DNA of 36,155 nucleotides from Candidatus Cloacimonadota bacterium (GCA_019454875.1 JACFNL010000029.1:1-36155), one strand, 5' to 3'; counted from the stretch's first letter, positions 24,593 to 33,154 are shown. The notes: generated from the sequence alone by a model not told the origin. Numbers and translations: made by a program.

Positions 24593-25608
24593 CGTTGTGT
24601 TCCCGGAAAAAACCATTTCAGGGAGTGTCTCAGGTGCGTTTTCCAGTAGAACCAGTCATGTCCTCCCACCGAGACTTTTATGGTATAGGGTACACCAAGA
24701 CTGCGAAAAAGCTCAGCCATGATGTAACTTAGCTGTTCGCCACCATCCATATCACCAGTACCCAGATAAAATCTGGTGCTGAAGGGGGTGCGATCAATCA
24801 CTTCATGGTAAATCGCGCCCTGTCGTGGCCAGAAAGCCCCGGATTCACTGCCGCCCATACCGTAGACATGCGGGTAATGAAGAGCCGTTCTTATGGAAAC
24901 CAGGCCTCCCAGAGAATATCCTAAAATAGCCCTGTCCTGTCTTGAGTGACTTAGTTTGTAATGTTCATGAAGCCAGTGGATCAGTTCGTCTCCAAGAAAT
25001 TTTTCAAACCGGTTGTTAAAAATGTAGTCCTTTTCTCTCTCATGAGAACTTCTGGGGCTGACCATGACACAGACAAAGGCTTTACACACCTTCTGGTGTA
25101 TCAGGTTATCAAAAAGAGTCTGTGCTGGCAGAAGGCTGACACACTCATGGCCATCCTGGAGTACTAACAGGGGATAGTTATCACCGGACTCGTATTGTGG
25201 CGGGGTATATATAAATACTTCTCTCTCCGATTTTAAGGCTTCTGAGTTAAGCATCACTCTTGTTATGTGCCCCCGAGGTGCCAGAGGATTATGATTGATC
25301 TCCGTGGGGAAGCGGTATTTGGGCATGGTTACATAGGAATTGGTTCCAAAGGGGCCATTGTCATAGCGATTTGGATTGTTTGGATCCAGAATCCAGTTTT
25401 GATTCACCACATATTTGTAAAAATAGATCCCATCTGGCCTGGCTTTAATGCGATAGGTATAACCACGATCCTTGGCAGAATAGCGCAGACGACGGCGGGT
25501 ACTCCACTGATTGTAATCACCGACCCAATATACTTTCTGCCCTTTGGGTCCGGGCAGAAAAAACTGCACTGTACTGCGGCCAATTTTGATTGCGGGTTTC
25601 TGATTCAT
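24589..25608 (-). CDS. Esterase-D/enterochelin-esterase-like hydrolase with CBM48-like N-domain
   Basis: The start is uncertain: the frame is open to an ATG at 25734, but that overlaps the upstream dehydrogenase gene by 110 nt. The ATG at 25608 avoids overlap and sits just before the first domain; 25659 is another option. No choice has a good ribosome site. The 339-residue form begins with an early-set domain (VQFFLPGPKGQKVYWVGDYN, then YKYVVNQNWILDPNNP) as found before glycan-acting enzymes. An alpha/beta-hydrolase of the esterase D family follows: REVFIYTPPQY, nucleophile Ser232 in LGYSLGGLVS, acid in GTGDMDGG and His in SVGGHDW. It probably cleaves an ester in the cytoplasm (no signal peptide). 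The last bases overlap the 909-aa gene. Confidence 0.85.
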   Translation of the reverse strand: MNQKPAIKIGRSTVQFFLPGPKGQKVYWVGDYNQWSTRRRLRYSAKDRGYTYRIKARPDGIYFYKYVVNQNWILDPNNPNRYDNGPFGTNSYVTMPKYRFPTEINHNPLAPRGHITRVMLNSEALKSEREVFIYTPPQYESGDNYPLLVLQDGHECVSLLPAQTLFDNLIHQKVCKAFVCVMVSPRSSHEREKDYIFNNRFEKFLGDELIHWLHEHYKLSHSRQDRAILGYSLGGLVSIRTALHYPHVYGMGGSESGAFWPRQGAIYHEVIDRTPFSTRFYLGTGDMDGGEQLSYIMAELFRSLGVPYTIKVSVGGHDWFYWKTHLRHSLKWFFPGTQR

Positions 25609-25624
25609 TTGCGCACCATACAAA

Positions 25625-26608
25625 CTAAGGTTTTTGAGGATTTGAGTCAAGGATTGCATCAAAATACGGTTGCCAGTCAGGGAGGCGGTGAGGAGAGATT
25701 GAGGTGGCCCTTTGTATGGCATCTTTAAGGTCATCTGGACGCAATGGTATTTTGGGGGCCGGGAATTGCGTCAGGAATTTTTGTGCCAGAATTTTACCTG
25801 TAGGCTCAAGATTATGACAGCGTTCAATTGCCCTCGGCACTAATGTTGCCAAGATGCTGGAATGGCTGCTTTTGCCACCGGTTTGCAGGCAGTGGGCCAA
25901 AACATGCAGGGGCCAGCTTGAAATTGTGAGCGGAACAAAATCGGAGTATAACCACTCGGAAAGCAAAAACAGCTTCTGGTAGTTGGTGTTCTGAAGGTGT
26001 TGTGTAAAGTCCTCGAGCCATCCTTCCAGGCTTCTGAGCCATAATTTCTCCGAGATCGGAACATGAGAGTACAGTTCAAACCAGTGTGAAAGTGTGTCGT
26101 AGCTTGACATAACCCTCAATTCGGGACTGAGGCTTATGGCAAGTTCAGGCAGAATTAAAACAGCATCTGGAATTAAATCGGGGCCCAGAATGGTCATTTT
26201 CAGATCTTTGTAAGAAATGACAGCAGTTCTTGAGGCCCAGGCCCCGGAAGAAAAATTACTCGGGATCAGGCACAGACGATATTTTCGTTTTACACTCTTA
26301 GGATTTGCCCCCATTTCATGAAACATAGTGGACAAATCAGCTTCATTTTTTGGTGCAAGGCTTAAGACTTTGGCAGCATCCATGACGGATCCGCCTCCGA
26401 TTCCCACAATTATTTTCCCTGATACAGCCTGATTCAAGACCCATTGTGTATCCGGCTCACCCTGAAGTTTTATTATTTGGATGCGGTATTTTCCCTCACA
26501 GTATGTCTCAATGTTTTCGATTAGGCCACTTTGTGATGGGCTGTAGATTATGGTTACGCTTTTGGGCCATTGAGAAATCAGTGATTTTAGTTTTTTTTGC
26601 AGAATCAT
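25625..26608 (-). CDS. Iron-containing alcohol dehydrogenase-family protein
   Basis: This 327-residue protein is slightly short for the family (about 360-390). The nucleotide-binding signature is VGIGGGSVMDAAK (residues 68-80). The usual substrate/phosphate loop appears altered as IPSNFSSGAWASR. All four metal ligands of the FucO/glycerol dehydrogenase group appear retained: Asp171 and His175 in YDTLSHWFE, His235 in WPLHVLAHCLQ, and His249 in GKSSHSSILATLVP, with the expected spacings (4 and 14). It is therefore likely an active NAD(P)-dependent oxidoreductase; the substrate is unknown. It overlaps queG by 4 nt (ATGA). Dehydroquinate synthase-like relatives share the fold, but the sequence favours the alcohol dehydrogenase branch. 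Confidence 0.8.
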   Translation of the reverse strand: MILQKKLKSLISQWPKSVTIIYSPSQSGLIENIETYCEGKYRIQIIKLQGEPDTQWVLNQAVSGKIIVGIGGGSVMDAAKVLSLAPKNEADLSTMFHEMGANPKSVKRKYRLCLIPSNFSSGAWASRTAVISYKDLKMTILGPDLIPDAVLILPELAISLSPELRVMSSYDTLSHWFELYSHVPISEKLWLRSLEGWLEDFTQHLQNTNYQKLFLLSEWLYSDFVPLTISSWPLHVLAHCLQTGGKSSHSSILATLVPRAIERCHNLEPTGKILAQKFLTQFPAPKIPLRPDDLKDAIQRATSISPHRLPDWQPYFDAILDSNPQKP

Positions 26609-27669
26609 AAGTGTTGCCGGGCCAATTCACGAACCCTTGTGTCCTTGTGATTTTTCAAGACCTGCACAATCTCCTGAATGGGCCATTCCGACTGTTTAGA
26701 AAGATTCAAAATCAGATTGCGCATAAAACTCTCAAACCCGATACGGCGAATCGGAGATCCAGAAAATTCAGTGAGAAATTCCTCCTCACCAAGGGAGGCA
26801 TACCACTTGGGGCTGTATTTTTCTTTTGCCAGAAACTGGGTCTCGTGACTGATTTTTGCAAACCGGTTGTATGGGCAAATGGTCTGACAGTCATCACAAC
26901 CATAAATATAGGTTCCCATAGCCATCAATTCAGGTTCTGAACCGCTGCGTTTTTCAATGCTTTGGTAGGATAGGCAGAGTCTGGCATCAAGTTTATGGCT
27001 GTCTGTAATGGCATTGGTGGGGCAGTGCTGGATGCAGCGAACACAAGTCCCACAATGATTGGCATGAGGTGTGTAGTCTGTCAGTTCTACATTTAGGAGA
27101 ATACAGGCAAGAAAAAACCAGGACCCGTGGTGTCTGGAAATCAGATTGGTGCTTTTGCCGATCCAGCCAAGACCCGCCGCCTGAGCCAGTAATTTTTCGG
27201 AAATTGGGCCTGTGTCTGTATACCAGCGGGTTTTTAATCCTGAAACTTTTGTGGAGAGTGTGGTTCCGATCTGTTTTAATTTAGGTTCCAAAACCTTGTG
27301 GTAGTCCCTTCCCTGGGCATAAATGCTGATTCCGTTACGCTTTTTGGACAAGAGATTCTGAGGATGAAAGTAGGAATAACTAAGCATCAGAGCAGAGGGG
27401 AAATGTAAACCGATTGTCTGGGCCGGGTTGGCCCTTATGGGCATACTCTGTTCGAGCCAGCCCATTTCACCGTGTCTTTTTTCTTCTATATAACGAAGCA
27501 TGTCCTGGTTTTGAGGAATCTGCCGTAAATCTACAAAACCAGAATCCAGAAATCCAAGGTCTTTTGCCAGATTTCGGGCATGCTCTTTTAGGGCCAGGGT
27601 TTGAACAGGGGGAAGGGATATGGGGGACACCTCAAGAATTGCCGCAGGTATGTATGCTTTTTGCCTCAT
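26605..27669 (-). CDS. queG: Epoxyqueuosine reductase QueG
   Basis: The start is set at ATG 27669, preceded by AGGAAAG; a further upstream ATG at 27699 has no ribosome site. The product is 354 residues. QueG reduces epoxyqueuosine to queuosine in tRNA, using cobalamin and two 4Fe-4S clusters. Seen are the catalytic Asp in RWYTDTGPISEKLLA (Asp152), GLGWIGKSTNLI, the first cluster motif HCGTCVRCIQHCP (Cys206, 209, 212, 216) and the second CDDCQTICPYN (Cys258, 261, 265), all in standard order. A HEAT-like C-terminus (VQVLKNHKDTRVRELARQHL) is also typical. It is the first gene of the six-gene operon and overlaps the next by 4 nt. The divergent M16 gene starts only 36 nt away. Confidence 0.95.
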   Translation of the reverse strand: MRQKAYIPAAILEVSPISLPPVQTLALKEHARNLAKDLGFLDSGFVDLRQIPQNQDMLRYIEEKRHGEMGWLEQSMPIRANPAQTIGLHFPSALMLSYSYFHPQNLLSKKRNGISIYAQGRDYHKVLEPKLKQIGTTLSTKVSGLKTRWYTDTGPISEKLLAQAAGLGWIGKSTNLISRHHGSWFFLACILLNVELTDYTPHANHCGTCVRCIQHCPTNAITDSHKLDARLCLSYQSIEKRSGSEPELMAMGTYIYGCDDCQTICPYNRFAKISHETQFLAKEKYSPKWYASLGEEEFLTEFSGSPIRRIGFESFMRNLILNLSKQSEWPIQEIVQVLKNHKDTRVRELARQHL

Positions 27670-27670
27670 G

Positions 27671-27699
27671 TTCTGGTTCTTTCCTGGGCATGGTATCAT
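27671..27699 (+). promoter_or_regulatory. Putative leaderless promoter of the M16 peptidase genes
   Basis: An extended -10, TGGTATCAT (TATCAT at 27694-27699), ends 6 nt before the ATG at 27706; TTCTGG at 27671-27676 would be a poor -35 at 17-nt spacing. No Shine-Dalgarno precedes that ATG. The arrangement matches the one before the membrane-protein gene at 4361. Confidence 0.3.
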
Positions 27700-27705
27700 G
27701 CGGCA

Positions 27706-28995
27706 ATGAACCGGGAACCATTTTTAAAACATACGCTGGCAAACGGACTCTCGATCTTCGTGGTAGAGAAGCCGGAACTGGCTACGGCTACACTTATGTG
27801 CCTTTACAGGGTTGGCTCAGCTAGTGAATCAAAACAAGAGCAGGGTGCAGCCCATCTTCTGGAACATATGATGTTTAAGGGAAGCAAAGGTTTTCCTGGG
27901 GGCAGTATTGACACCCTGGTACAAAGACTTGGGGGAGAAAACAATGCCTTTACCTCCAGAGACTACACAGCCTATTATCATGTGCTGCCTTCCTTTGACT
28001 GGCAGAAGGTTCTGGATATGGAACTGGATCGCATGACTTCTTTGATGATTGATTCCTCAGATTTTCTCTCGGAACGGCAGGTGGTTCTTGAGGAAATAGG
28101 CCTTTATGCAGATGATCCACATGAACTGATGATGGATCGGCATTTTGAAATGGCTTTTGGGGAGAATAATCCTTACCATCACCCAATCCTGGGCTACCCC
28201 TCTACCTTAAACAACATGTCGGCAGAGGATTTGAGATCCTTTTATCACCGTTTCTACCGTGTGGATAATGCTGCAATTCTGTTGGTGGGAGGAGTGGACT
28301 CACAAAAGGCCGTTCTGGAAATCAGCAAACGCTTCAATCAGCTTCGCACCCCACAGAGTCTGATTTCTGTTCCAATCAGGATGGATGGAGCGGATGAATC
28401 TTCTGCGCCCTCGGTTATTCCTATGGATGTGGAAGAAGTGAGATTTAAACTATCTTTTCGCTCGGCCTGCATGGGGGAAAGAGAAGACATAATTGCGGAT
28501 CTTCTGGAGGAGATTCTTGCTGGAGGCAGGAGTTCCGTTCTCTGGCAGGACTTAAAGGAAAAGACGCATTTAGCCAGTACAGTAGGAGCAGGTAACAGTT
28601 CCCAGCAGTACACGGGACTATTTTTTCTGGATATTGATGTCAGTGAATCAGCCGAGCTTAAAGACTGTCTTTTGGCCACTTATGAAATTTTGGAAAGACT
28701 TATAAAAACTGGTGTTTTGGAGGCTGATTTTAAAAGGGCTGTAAACAAACTTCTGGCCGCCTGGTATTTTGAGCAGGAGAGAAGTGAAGATATGGCAATG
28801 TCTTTGAGCCAGTGGGTGTTTCTGGATAAGGTGGAGCAATATTTTTTGTTTCCGGAACTGTTAAGCAGTATTTCTCTTGAGGAAGTCAACGAATTCTTAA
28901 GGCGGATTTTTCGTCCAGAAAATATGCTTTTGAGCGTAGTTCACCCATCTGACAACATTCTTGCCTCTCCCCCTGTGCTTTGGAAGGTTTCCTAG
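27706..28995 (+). CDS. M16 zinc peptidase, catalytic partner
   Basis: The start is set at ATG 27706; upstream codons in the open frame do not resemble the family. The 429-residue protein begins FLKHTLANGLSIFVVEKPEL, the standard M16 opening. It carries the inverted zinc motif HLLEH (His50, Glu53, His54) in GAAHLLEHMMFKGS and the third ligand in ERQVVLEEIGLY (Glu130). The second M16 domain follows (RFKLSFRSACMGE and onward). It resembles processing-peptidase-like, two-subunit bacterial enzymes. No signal peptide is seen. The next gene encodes a second M16 chain lacking the zinc motif, so a heterodimer is expected. The gene lies divergent to queG with overlapping upstream regions. Confidence 0.93.
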   Translation: MNREPFLKHTLANGLSIFVVEKPELATATLMCLYRVGSASESKQEQGAAHLLEHMMFKGSKGFPGGSIDTLVQRLGGENNAFTSRDYTAYYHVLPSFDWQKVLDMELDRMTSLMIDSSDFLSERQVVLEEIGLYADDPHELMMDRHFEMAFGENNPYHHPILGYPSTLNNMSAEDLRSFYHRFYRVDNAAILLVGGVDSQKAVLEISKRFNQLRTPQSLISVPIRMDGADESSAPSVIPMDVEEVRFKLSFRSACMGEREDIIADLLEEILAGGRSSVLWQDLKEKTHLASTVGAGNSSQQYTGLFFLDIDVSESAELKDCLLATYEILERLIKTGVLEADFKRAVNKLLAAWYFEQERSEDMAMSLSQWVFLDKVEQYFLFPELLSSISLEEVNEFLRRIFRPENMLLSVVHPSDNILASPPVLWKVS

Positions 28996-30293
28996 TGAGA
29001 GACGACCTGTTTGATTTTTCTCCCCAGCGATTAGCTTTGGTTCCATCAAACGATTTATTGTTTTTGAATCGTCCTGGCAGCATTTTTGTACTCCGTATCA
29101 GTTTTGAAGTCAGTGTTTGTGCGGAACCACCGTTTAAAAATGGATTGGCAGCACTCTGCTTTCGGATGTTGATGGAGGGGACAAAATCCAGAACTGCCCT
29201 GGAAATTGCCCAGGCCCTTGATGATCTTGGCTGTGAATGGAATCTGTTTGGACAGTCACTTCAGATTGCCTGCCTGAGCAGATTTCAGAACCAGTTACTT
29301 GAACTGGTAGGGGATATTCTTCAGAATAGTTCCTTTGAAAAAAAACGCTTCAAAAAGCTTAAAACAGAAATCCTTGAGGACTTAAAACGGAATTATGAAG
29401 AAAGTGAGAATGAGGCATTTGAAATTTTAAGAAGGCATGTGTTTTTTGGAACAAAAGCCCATGCACATCCATTGGGTACGGTGCGGGAAATTCAGTCTCT
29501 GAGTCACGAAGAGCTTCTTGAGTTCAGAGACAGGTATCTTGGCCCGGCAAATTTGAGATTTTATGTGGCAGGTAGCGTGGATTTACAGTCTCTGCAAAGG
29601 GATTTGAGTCATTCTCTTTTTGGATTAAGACATGTGGAAGCACATAAACCGGACCTCATGATTCAAACGGATGCGCAACAAAATGACAGATTGTTCGTAT
29701 ATAGAAAGAGGCAACAGTCCGTTTTGTGTATGGGGCATAGTGGAGTAACAAGACATCATCCCGACGCAGTTGCCCTCAAAGTAGGAGATCAGGTATTTGG
29801 TTCAGGAAACGGCTTAAACAGTCGCCTGAGTCGAAGACTAAGAGAAGAACTGGGCCTTTGTTATTCTGTGAGTGGCGATATCATGAGCAGTGCTGGTCGC
29901 TGGCCTGGAATGATGCAGATGAGTATTGGAACAGCTGGATCAACAGTTGAGCAGGCTGTTTCAGAGATGCTTGGCTGCCTTCAGTCGTTTCTGGAGTATG
30001 GGCCGACGGAGGCTGAGACAGAGGATACAAAATCGTATCTTCTTGGCTCACAGTGTTTTCTGGTGGAGACCTGTGGGTCTTTGGTGCAGCTTTTAAGAGA
30101 GATGGATGTGTTTAGTCTGAGTGAGGATTTTATGAGGCAGGAAAGACAGAAGCTTATCGGAATCAGTGCCTCTGAAGTCCGGGATGCCTGGAGAAGGCAT
30201 GTCTCCGTACAAAGACTGGCTTTTGTGTTGGTGGGTACTGTTTGTCCTTCTGGATTTAGCAAGGCTAATCGTAAGGAATTGTTGGGTTTATAA
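28995..30293 (+). CDS. M16 peptidase-like protein, non-catalytic partner
   Basis: The start is set at GTG 28995, which overlaps the previous stop by 1 nt (TAGTG) and has GGAAGG 7 nt upstream; a TTG at 28980 also keeps the frame. The 432-residue chain has the M16 fold: ISFEVSVCAEPPFKNGLAAL, ALEIAQALDDLGCEWNLFGQ, HPLGTVREIQSLSHEELLEF, and a second domain with GSGNGLNSRLSRRLREELGL, the Arg-rich segment that closes over the peptide in the partner subunit. The HxxEH zinc motif is replaced by CFRMLMEG, so it should not bind zinc. It most likely pairs with the preceding catalytic subunit. A small secreted protein gene follows after 13 nt. Confidence 0.9.
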   Translation: MRDDLFDFSPQRLALVPSNDLLFLNRPGSIFVLRISFEVSVCAEPPFKNGLAALCFRMLMEGTKSRTALEIAQALDDLGCEWNLFGQSLQIACLSRFQNQLLELVGDILQNSSFEKKRFKKLKTEILEDLKRNYEESENEAFEILRRHVFFGTKAHAHPLGTVREIQSLSHEELLEFRDRYLGPANLRFYVAGSVDLQSLQRDLSHSLFGLRHVEAHKPDLMIQTDAQQNDRLFVYRKRQQSVLCMGHSGVTRHHPDAVALKVGDQVFGSGNGLNSRLSRRLREELGLCYSVSGDIMSSAGRWPGMMQMSIGTAGSTVEQAVSEMLGCLQSFLEYGPTEAETEDTKSYLLGSQCFLVETCGSLVQLLREMDVFSLSEDFMRQERQKLIGISASEVRDAWRRHVSVQRLAFVLVGTVCPSGFSKANRKELLGL

Positions 30294-30306
30294 CAGGAAG
30301 TGAATA

Positions 30307-30816
30307 ATGGTTGCATGGATTCGTCTGGCAGTGGTTCTTGGACTGATTTGTAGTGTGTTTGCTGTGGAAGACAGTCTGGGCTTTGATGACATTGTGCTGA
30401 TTCAACAGGATAATTTTCTGGAAGAGCCGATTGCTGTTATCGAAAAACGAGCGGAAGAGCTTACCGTAGAATTTTCCGAGGAAGAATCCCGCATGCTCTT
30501 TGGTGTGGTTTCTGAAGTCAATGGACTTCTTGAGGAAGCTACGCCACTGGCTTTTCTGAATAGCGATCTGCAAAGAAAGCTGCTCATTCTGGAGAGGGAC
30601 TGGAAACAAAGAGAGGGAGCCCGGCTGGTGGTTAAACTCCTGGAAGCAGTCCGGATCAAAGCTGAAAACTATATGCAGAATGCATTACTTTTGGAGAGGT
30701 TGCCGGAAGGTTCTGTGGAGGCTTTAGAAACTAAAGAACGGGCGGCCCGGTTTTTTGAAGGAATCAGGACAAGCAATCAGACTCTGGAAGAGACCATTCG
30801 CAGCGCATCCCGATAG
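30307..30816 (+). CDS. Small secreted helical protein, unknown function (169 aa)
   Basis: A signal peptide of about 19 residues (MVAWIRLAVVLGLICSVFA) precedes an acidic, almost entirely helical chain without cysteine in its mature part. Heptad-like stretches occur at IAVIEKRAEELTVEFSEEE and KERAARFFEGIRTSNQTLEE. There is no recognised family or motif. AGGAAG lies 6 nt before the ATG, and the gene follows the M16 pair by 13 nt, so it belongs to the same transcript. It could be a substrate or periplasmic partner of the peptidases, but only the position suggests that. A strong terminator follows at 30841. Confidence 0.7.
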   Translation: MVAWIRLAVVLGLICSVFAVEDSLGFDDIVLIQQDNFLEEPIAVIEKRAEELTVEFSEEESRMLFGVVSEVNGLLEEATPLAFLNSDLQRKLLILERDWKQREGARLVVKLLEAVRIKAENYMQNALLLERLPEGSVEALETKERAARFFEGIRTSNQTLEETIRSASR

Positions 30817-30840
30817 CTAATTCATATCAGTTCCCCTAGT

Positions 30841-30877
30841 AGCCTTAGGACATAAGTTTTCCTGAGGCTCTTTTTTT
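30841..30877 (+). terminator. Intrinsic terminator after the M16 operon
   Basis: AGCCTTAGGA (30841-30850), a 9-nt loop and TCCTGAGGCT (30860-30869) form a 10-bp stem with one G-T pair, followed by C and seven T (30871-30877). Confidence 0.85.
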
Positions 30878-30910
30878 GTCTGACTTTTTAGGGATTTCTA
30901 AAAATTTTCC

Positions 30911-30939
30911 TTGGGTTTTCATGGATGAGATGGCATAAG
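30911..30939 (+). promoter_or_regulatory. Putative promoter of the Na+/Pi cotransporter gene
   Basis: TTGGGT (30911-30916), 17 nt and CATAAG (30934-30939) with a TG extension (TGGCATAAG) would start transcription near 30946, just before the GGGAGG ribosome site of the gene at 30963. Confidence 0.4.
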
Positions 30940-30962
30940 ATCCCCGCTCGGGAGGACATCTC

Positions 30963-32633
30963 ATGGAACTCATAAATTCTATCTTTGTTCTGATGGGGGG
31001 GCTTGGTTTATTCTTTTATGGAATGGGCCAGTTCTCTGAAGCTTTACAATCGGCTTCCAGTGATCTGGTAAAAAAGGTATTGTCCAAACTGACATCCAAT
31101 TGGGTGTTTTCGGTAATGGCGGGGGCTGGTATCACGATGATGGTCCAGTCCTCTTCCATTTCTACGGCCATGACAGTTGGACTGGTTAATGCCGGCCTTT
31201 TAAGTCTGGTTCAGGCCGTAGGCATTGTTTTTGGTGCCAATATAGGAACCACAATCACGGGCTGGATTATTGCCATCAAGGTTTCTCACCTCGGTTTACA
31301 CATGGTGGGTATAGGTCTATTTTTATCCGCCCTGAAAAAGTATAAAAAGATCTCGGTGATTGGCAAAGTAACCTTCGGACTGGGGTTGGTATTTTTTGGT
31401 CTGGAAACCATGAGCAATGTTTTTAAGCCACTGCGTACCAATGAAGATTTTATTGCGAATCTATATCTGTTTAACGCAGATACCATGCCCTCCTTACTGA
31501 TGACTGTTGCTATGGGCTGTCTTTTAACCGTAGTAGTTCAATCATCCTCTGCCATGCTTGGTATCACAATTGCCCTGGCCTCTACTGGCACTATCAGCTT
31601 TCAGACTGCCGTTGCCCTGGTTATGGGAGAAAACATTGGCACAACCATTACGGCCATTCTCGCAGCAGTGGGGGGTAACACCAATGCGAAACGAGTAGCC
31701 TTAGGTCATGTGATGTTTAATGCCTCTGGGACATTGGTGTTGATCTTCTTTTTTCATCAATGGGTTGGGTTTATTGACTGGATGATTCCATCTAATCCGG
31801 ATTTAATGCTTGCAGATGGCAGTAAGCCACATATTGCCCAGCATATTGCCACCTCACACTCCATGTTCAATATATTCTGTACATTGCTTTTTACTCCATT
31901 TCTGACTCCCTTTGTGGCCATATTGTGCAAAATATTTCCGGAGCCGGCCTTTAAGGAGCAGACTCGCCTGGTGCACCCGGATGGAGTGCAGATTGCACCA
32001 GTTTTAGCCATTGAAGAAGCCTATCAGGAACTGAATCGTATGGCAGATATCACCCGAAGAATCATGAGTTATACCAAAGACTGCATTGGCAAAGAGGAGA
32101 GAGACCCGGAACTCAAGGAAAAAATTCACAAATATGAGGATATTCTGGATCGGATTCAGGCCGAGATTCTGATCTTTTTAAATCGGGTTATGCAGGAACA
32201 TTTAACTCACGAGCAGACAGTCAGAATCAATACGATTATTCAGGTAGCGGCGGATTTGGAAAATATTGGAGATTATTGTCGTAACCTGATGAAACTGAGG
32301 GCCAGGCTTTTTGATGAGCCAGAACATATTCAGGAACAGGACTTTAAGGTGCTTGAAGAATTTATGGAAGAGGCCTGTCAGAATTATGCCATGATTTTTG
32401 AGGAAATCCGCGATCCTGAATCTGCATCAGCCCATCATTTTGATAATTCCTTCAATGCATTTAAACAGAAAACCAAACGCTTCAGGGTGGATTATCTCAG
32501 AAAAGCGGATGATGGAAAGTACTCTCCACTTTACGATCTGAGTTTTGCCGATATGATTGCATCCATGCGAAAAATCAACGGACACTGTGGGGCCATCAAC
32601 CGCACCTTGGCCCATATGTTAAAAAATGGATAA
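30963..32633 (+). CDS. Na+/phosphate cotransporter (NptA/YjbB type) with PhoU-like tail
   Basis: This 556-residue inner-membrane protein has two inverted copies of the PNaS transport repeat, each with the QSSS signature: GITMMVQSSSISTAMTVGLV and LLTVVVQSSSAMLGITIALA. Each is followed by the GANIGTT or GENIGTT motif. About eight to ten membrane segments fill residues 5-320. From ~335 to the end is a cytoplasmic helical PhoU-like domain (EAYQELNRMADITRRIMSY, IIQVAADLENIGDYCRNLM). The family moves phosphate with Na+; bacterial members such as YjbB can also export phosphate, so direction cannot be told. GGGAGG precedes the ATG by 7 nt. The gene stands alone between two terminators. Confidence 0.93.
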   Translation: MELINSIFVLMGGLGLFFYGMGQFSEALQSASSDLVKKVLSKLTSNWVFSVMAGAGITMMVQSSSISTAMTVGLVNAGLLSLVQAVGIVFGANIGTTITGWIIAIKVSHLGLHMVGIGLFLSALKKYKKISVIGKVTFGLGLVFFGLETMSNVFKPLRTNEDFIANLYLFNADTMPSLLMTVAMGCLLTVVVQSSSAMLGITIALASTGTISFQTAVALVMGENIGTTITAILAAVGGNTNAKRVALGHVMFNASGTLVLIFFFHQWVGFIDWMIPSNPDLMLADGSKPHIAQHIATSHSMFNIFCTLLFTPFLTPFVAILCKIFPEPAFKEQTRLVHPDGVQIAPVLAIEEAYQELNRMADITRRIMSYTKDCIGKEERDPELKEKIHKYEDILDRIQAEILIFLNRVMQEHLTHEQTVRINTIIQVAADLENIGDYCRNLMKLRARLFDEPEHIQEQDFKVLEEFMEEACQNYAMIFEEIRDPESASAHHFDNSFNAFKQKTKRFRVDYLRKADDGKYSPLYDLSFADMIASMRKINGHCGAINRTLAHMLKNG

Positions 32634-32662
32634 AAAAAGCTGGGCACAGATTGTGCCCAGCT
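32632..32662. terminator. Terminator hairpin, T-run on the minus strand
   Basis: AGCTGGGCACA (32638-32648), loop GAT and TGTGCCCAGCT (32652-32662) form an 11-bp perfect stem. The run of A at 32632-32638 becomes a T-run for the minus strand, so it is an intrinsic terminator for the gene at 32681-33007. It overlaps the stop codon of the convergent transporter gene and may stop that transcript too. Confidence 0.85.
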
Positions 32663-32680
32663 AAAGTGTTTAGTAACAGT

Positions 32681-33007
32681 CTAATAAGTGCTGAAGCGGT
32701 TGCTTCTTGTTGGTTTGGGCTCCAGAGGAACCAAAGATTGCCGTAAGAGCCAGATGGCATGTTGAATACATAAATCCAGGGTATTTTGCCAGGAACGAGC
32801 TGCATATTCCTGTTCGTAAATAGTTTCGCCCCTGTGGGTCAGTGACATCTGCACAATGCTTTTGTTGCGGCTCTTCTGACTGACCACAAAATCAATTCGG
32901 GCATCAGATACACCTCCAAACTCCTTTTCCAGTTTCTTGTTCATACGGGCCACGAGCTGTTCGGTGTCGCGACCCCAATTCTCATCTCTGAGACTAAGAT
33001 GAAGCAT
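32681..33007 (-). CDS. 108-aa protein, possibly HPF/RaiA-like
   Basis: The pattern is strand, helix, three strands, helix: MLHLSLRDENW, then DTEQLVARMNKKLEKEFGGV, ARIDFVVSQKSRNKSIVQMS, THRGETIYEQEYAA and a final helix SWQNTLDLCIQHAIWLLRQS. This is the order seen in short ribosome hibernation factors (HPF/RaiA, S30AE domain), including a Lys/Arg-rich helix and a final paired helix. Sequence identity to HPF is weak and a typical HPF C-terminus is lacking, so the name is tentative. The ribosome site AAGGAGGA is excellent and 7 nt from the ATG. It is a single-gene unit with its own promoter and terminator. A different alpha/beta two-layer protein is equally possible. Confidence 0.7.
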   Translation of the reverse strand: MLHLSLRDENWGRDTEQLVARMNKKLEKEFGGVSDARIDFVVSQKSRNKSIVQMSLTHRGETIYEQEYAARSWQNTLDLCIQHAIWLLRQSLVPLEPKPTRSNRFSTY

Positions 33008-33033
33008 GTAAACTCCTCCTTGGGCATATATCT

Positions 33034-33062
33034 ATTGTAACGATAAAAGTGCAAAGTCCCAA
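33034..33062 (-). promoter_or_regulatory. Putative promoter of the 108-aa gene
   Basis: On the minus strand, TTGGGA (33062-33057), 17 nt and TACAAT (33039-33034) match consensus at 4 and 5 of 6 positions. The start would lie near 33027, leaving the full AAGGAGGA site in a ~20-nt leader. Confidence 0.45.
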
Positions 33063-33095
33063 TCCCTGGAACAGATTATTCGTAAATGTTCAGGT

Positions 33096-33134
33096 AAAAA
33101 AAATATCCGGGAACTGTCAGGCAGTTCCCGGATA
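33096..33134 (-). terminator. Intrinsic terminator of the 693-aa lipoprotein gene
   Basis: TATCCGGGAACTG (33104-33116), loop TCAGG and CAGTTCCCGGATA (33122-33134) form a 13-bp perfect stem. On the minus strand it is followed by eight T (33103-33096). Confidence 0.9.
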
Positions 33135-33154
33135 AGGTGAAAACAGGTATTGGT

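Noticed and set aside
27414-27824. 136-codon plus-strand frame across the start of queG and of the M16 gene
   Set aside because: It uses a different frame from the M16 protein, no ribosome site, and overlaps confident coding regions on both strands.
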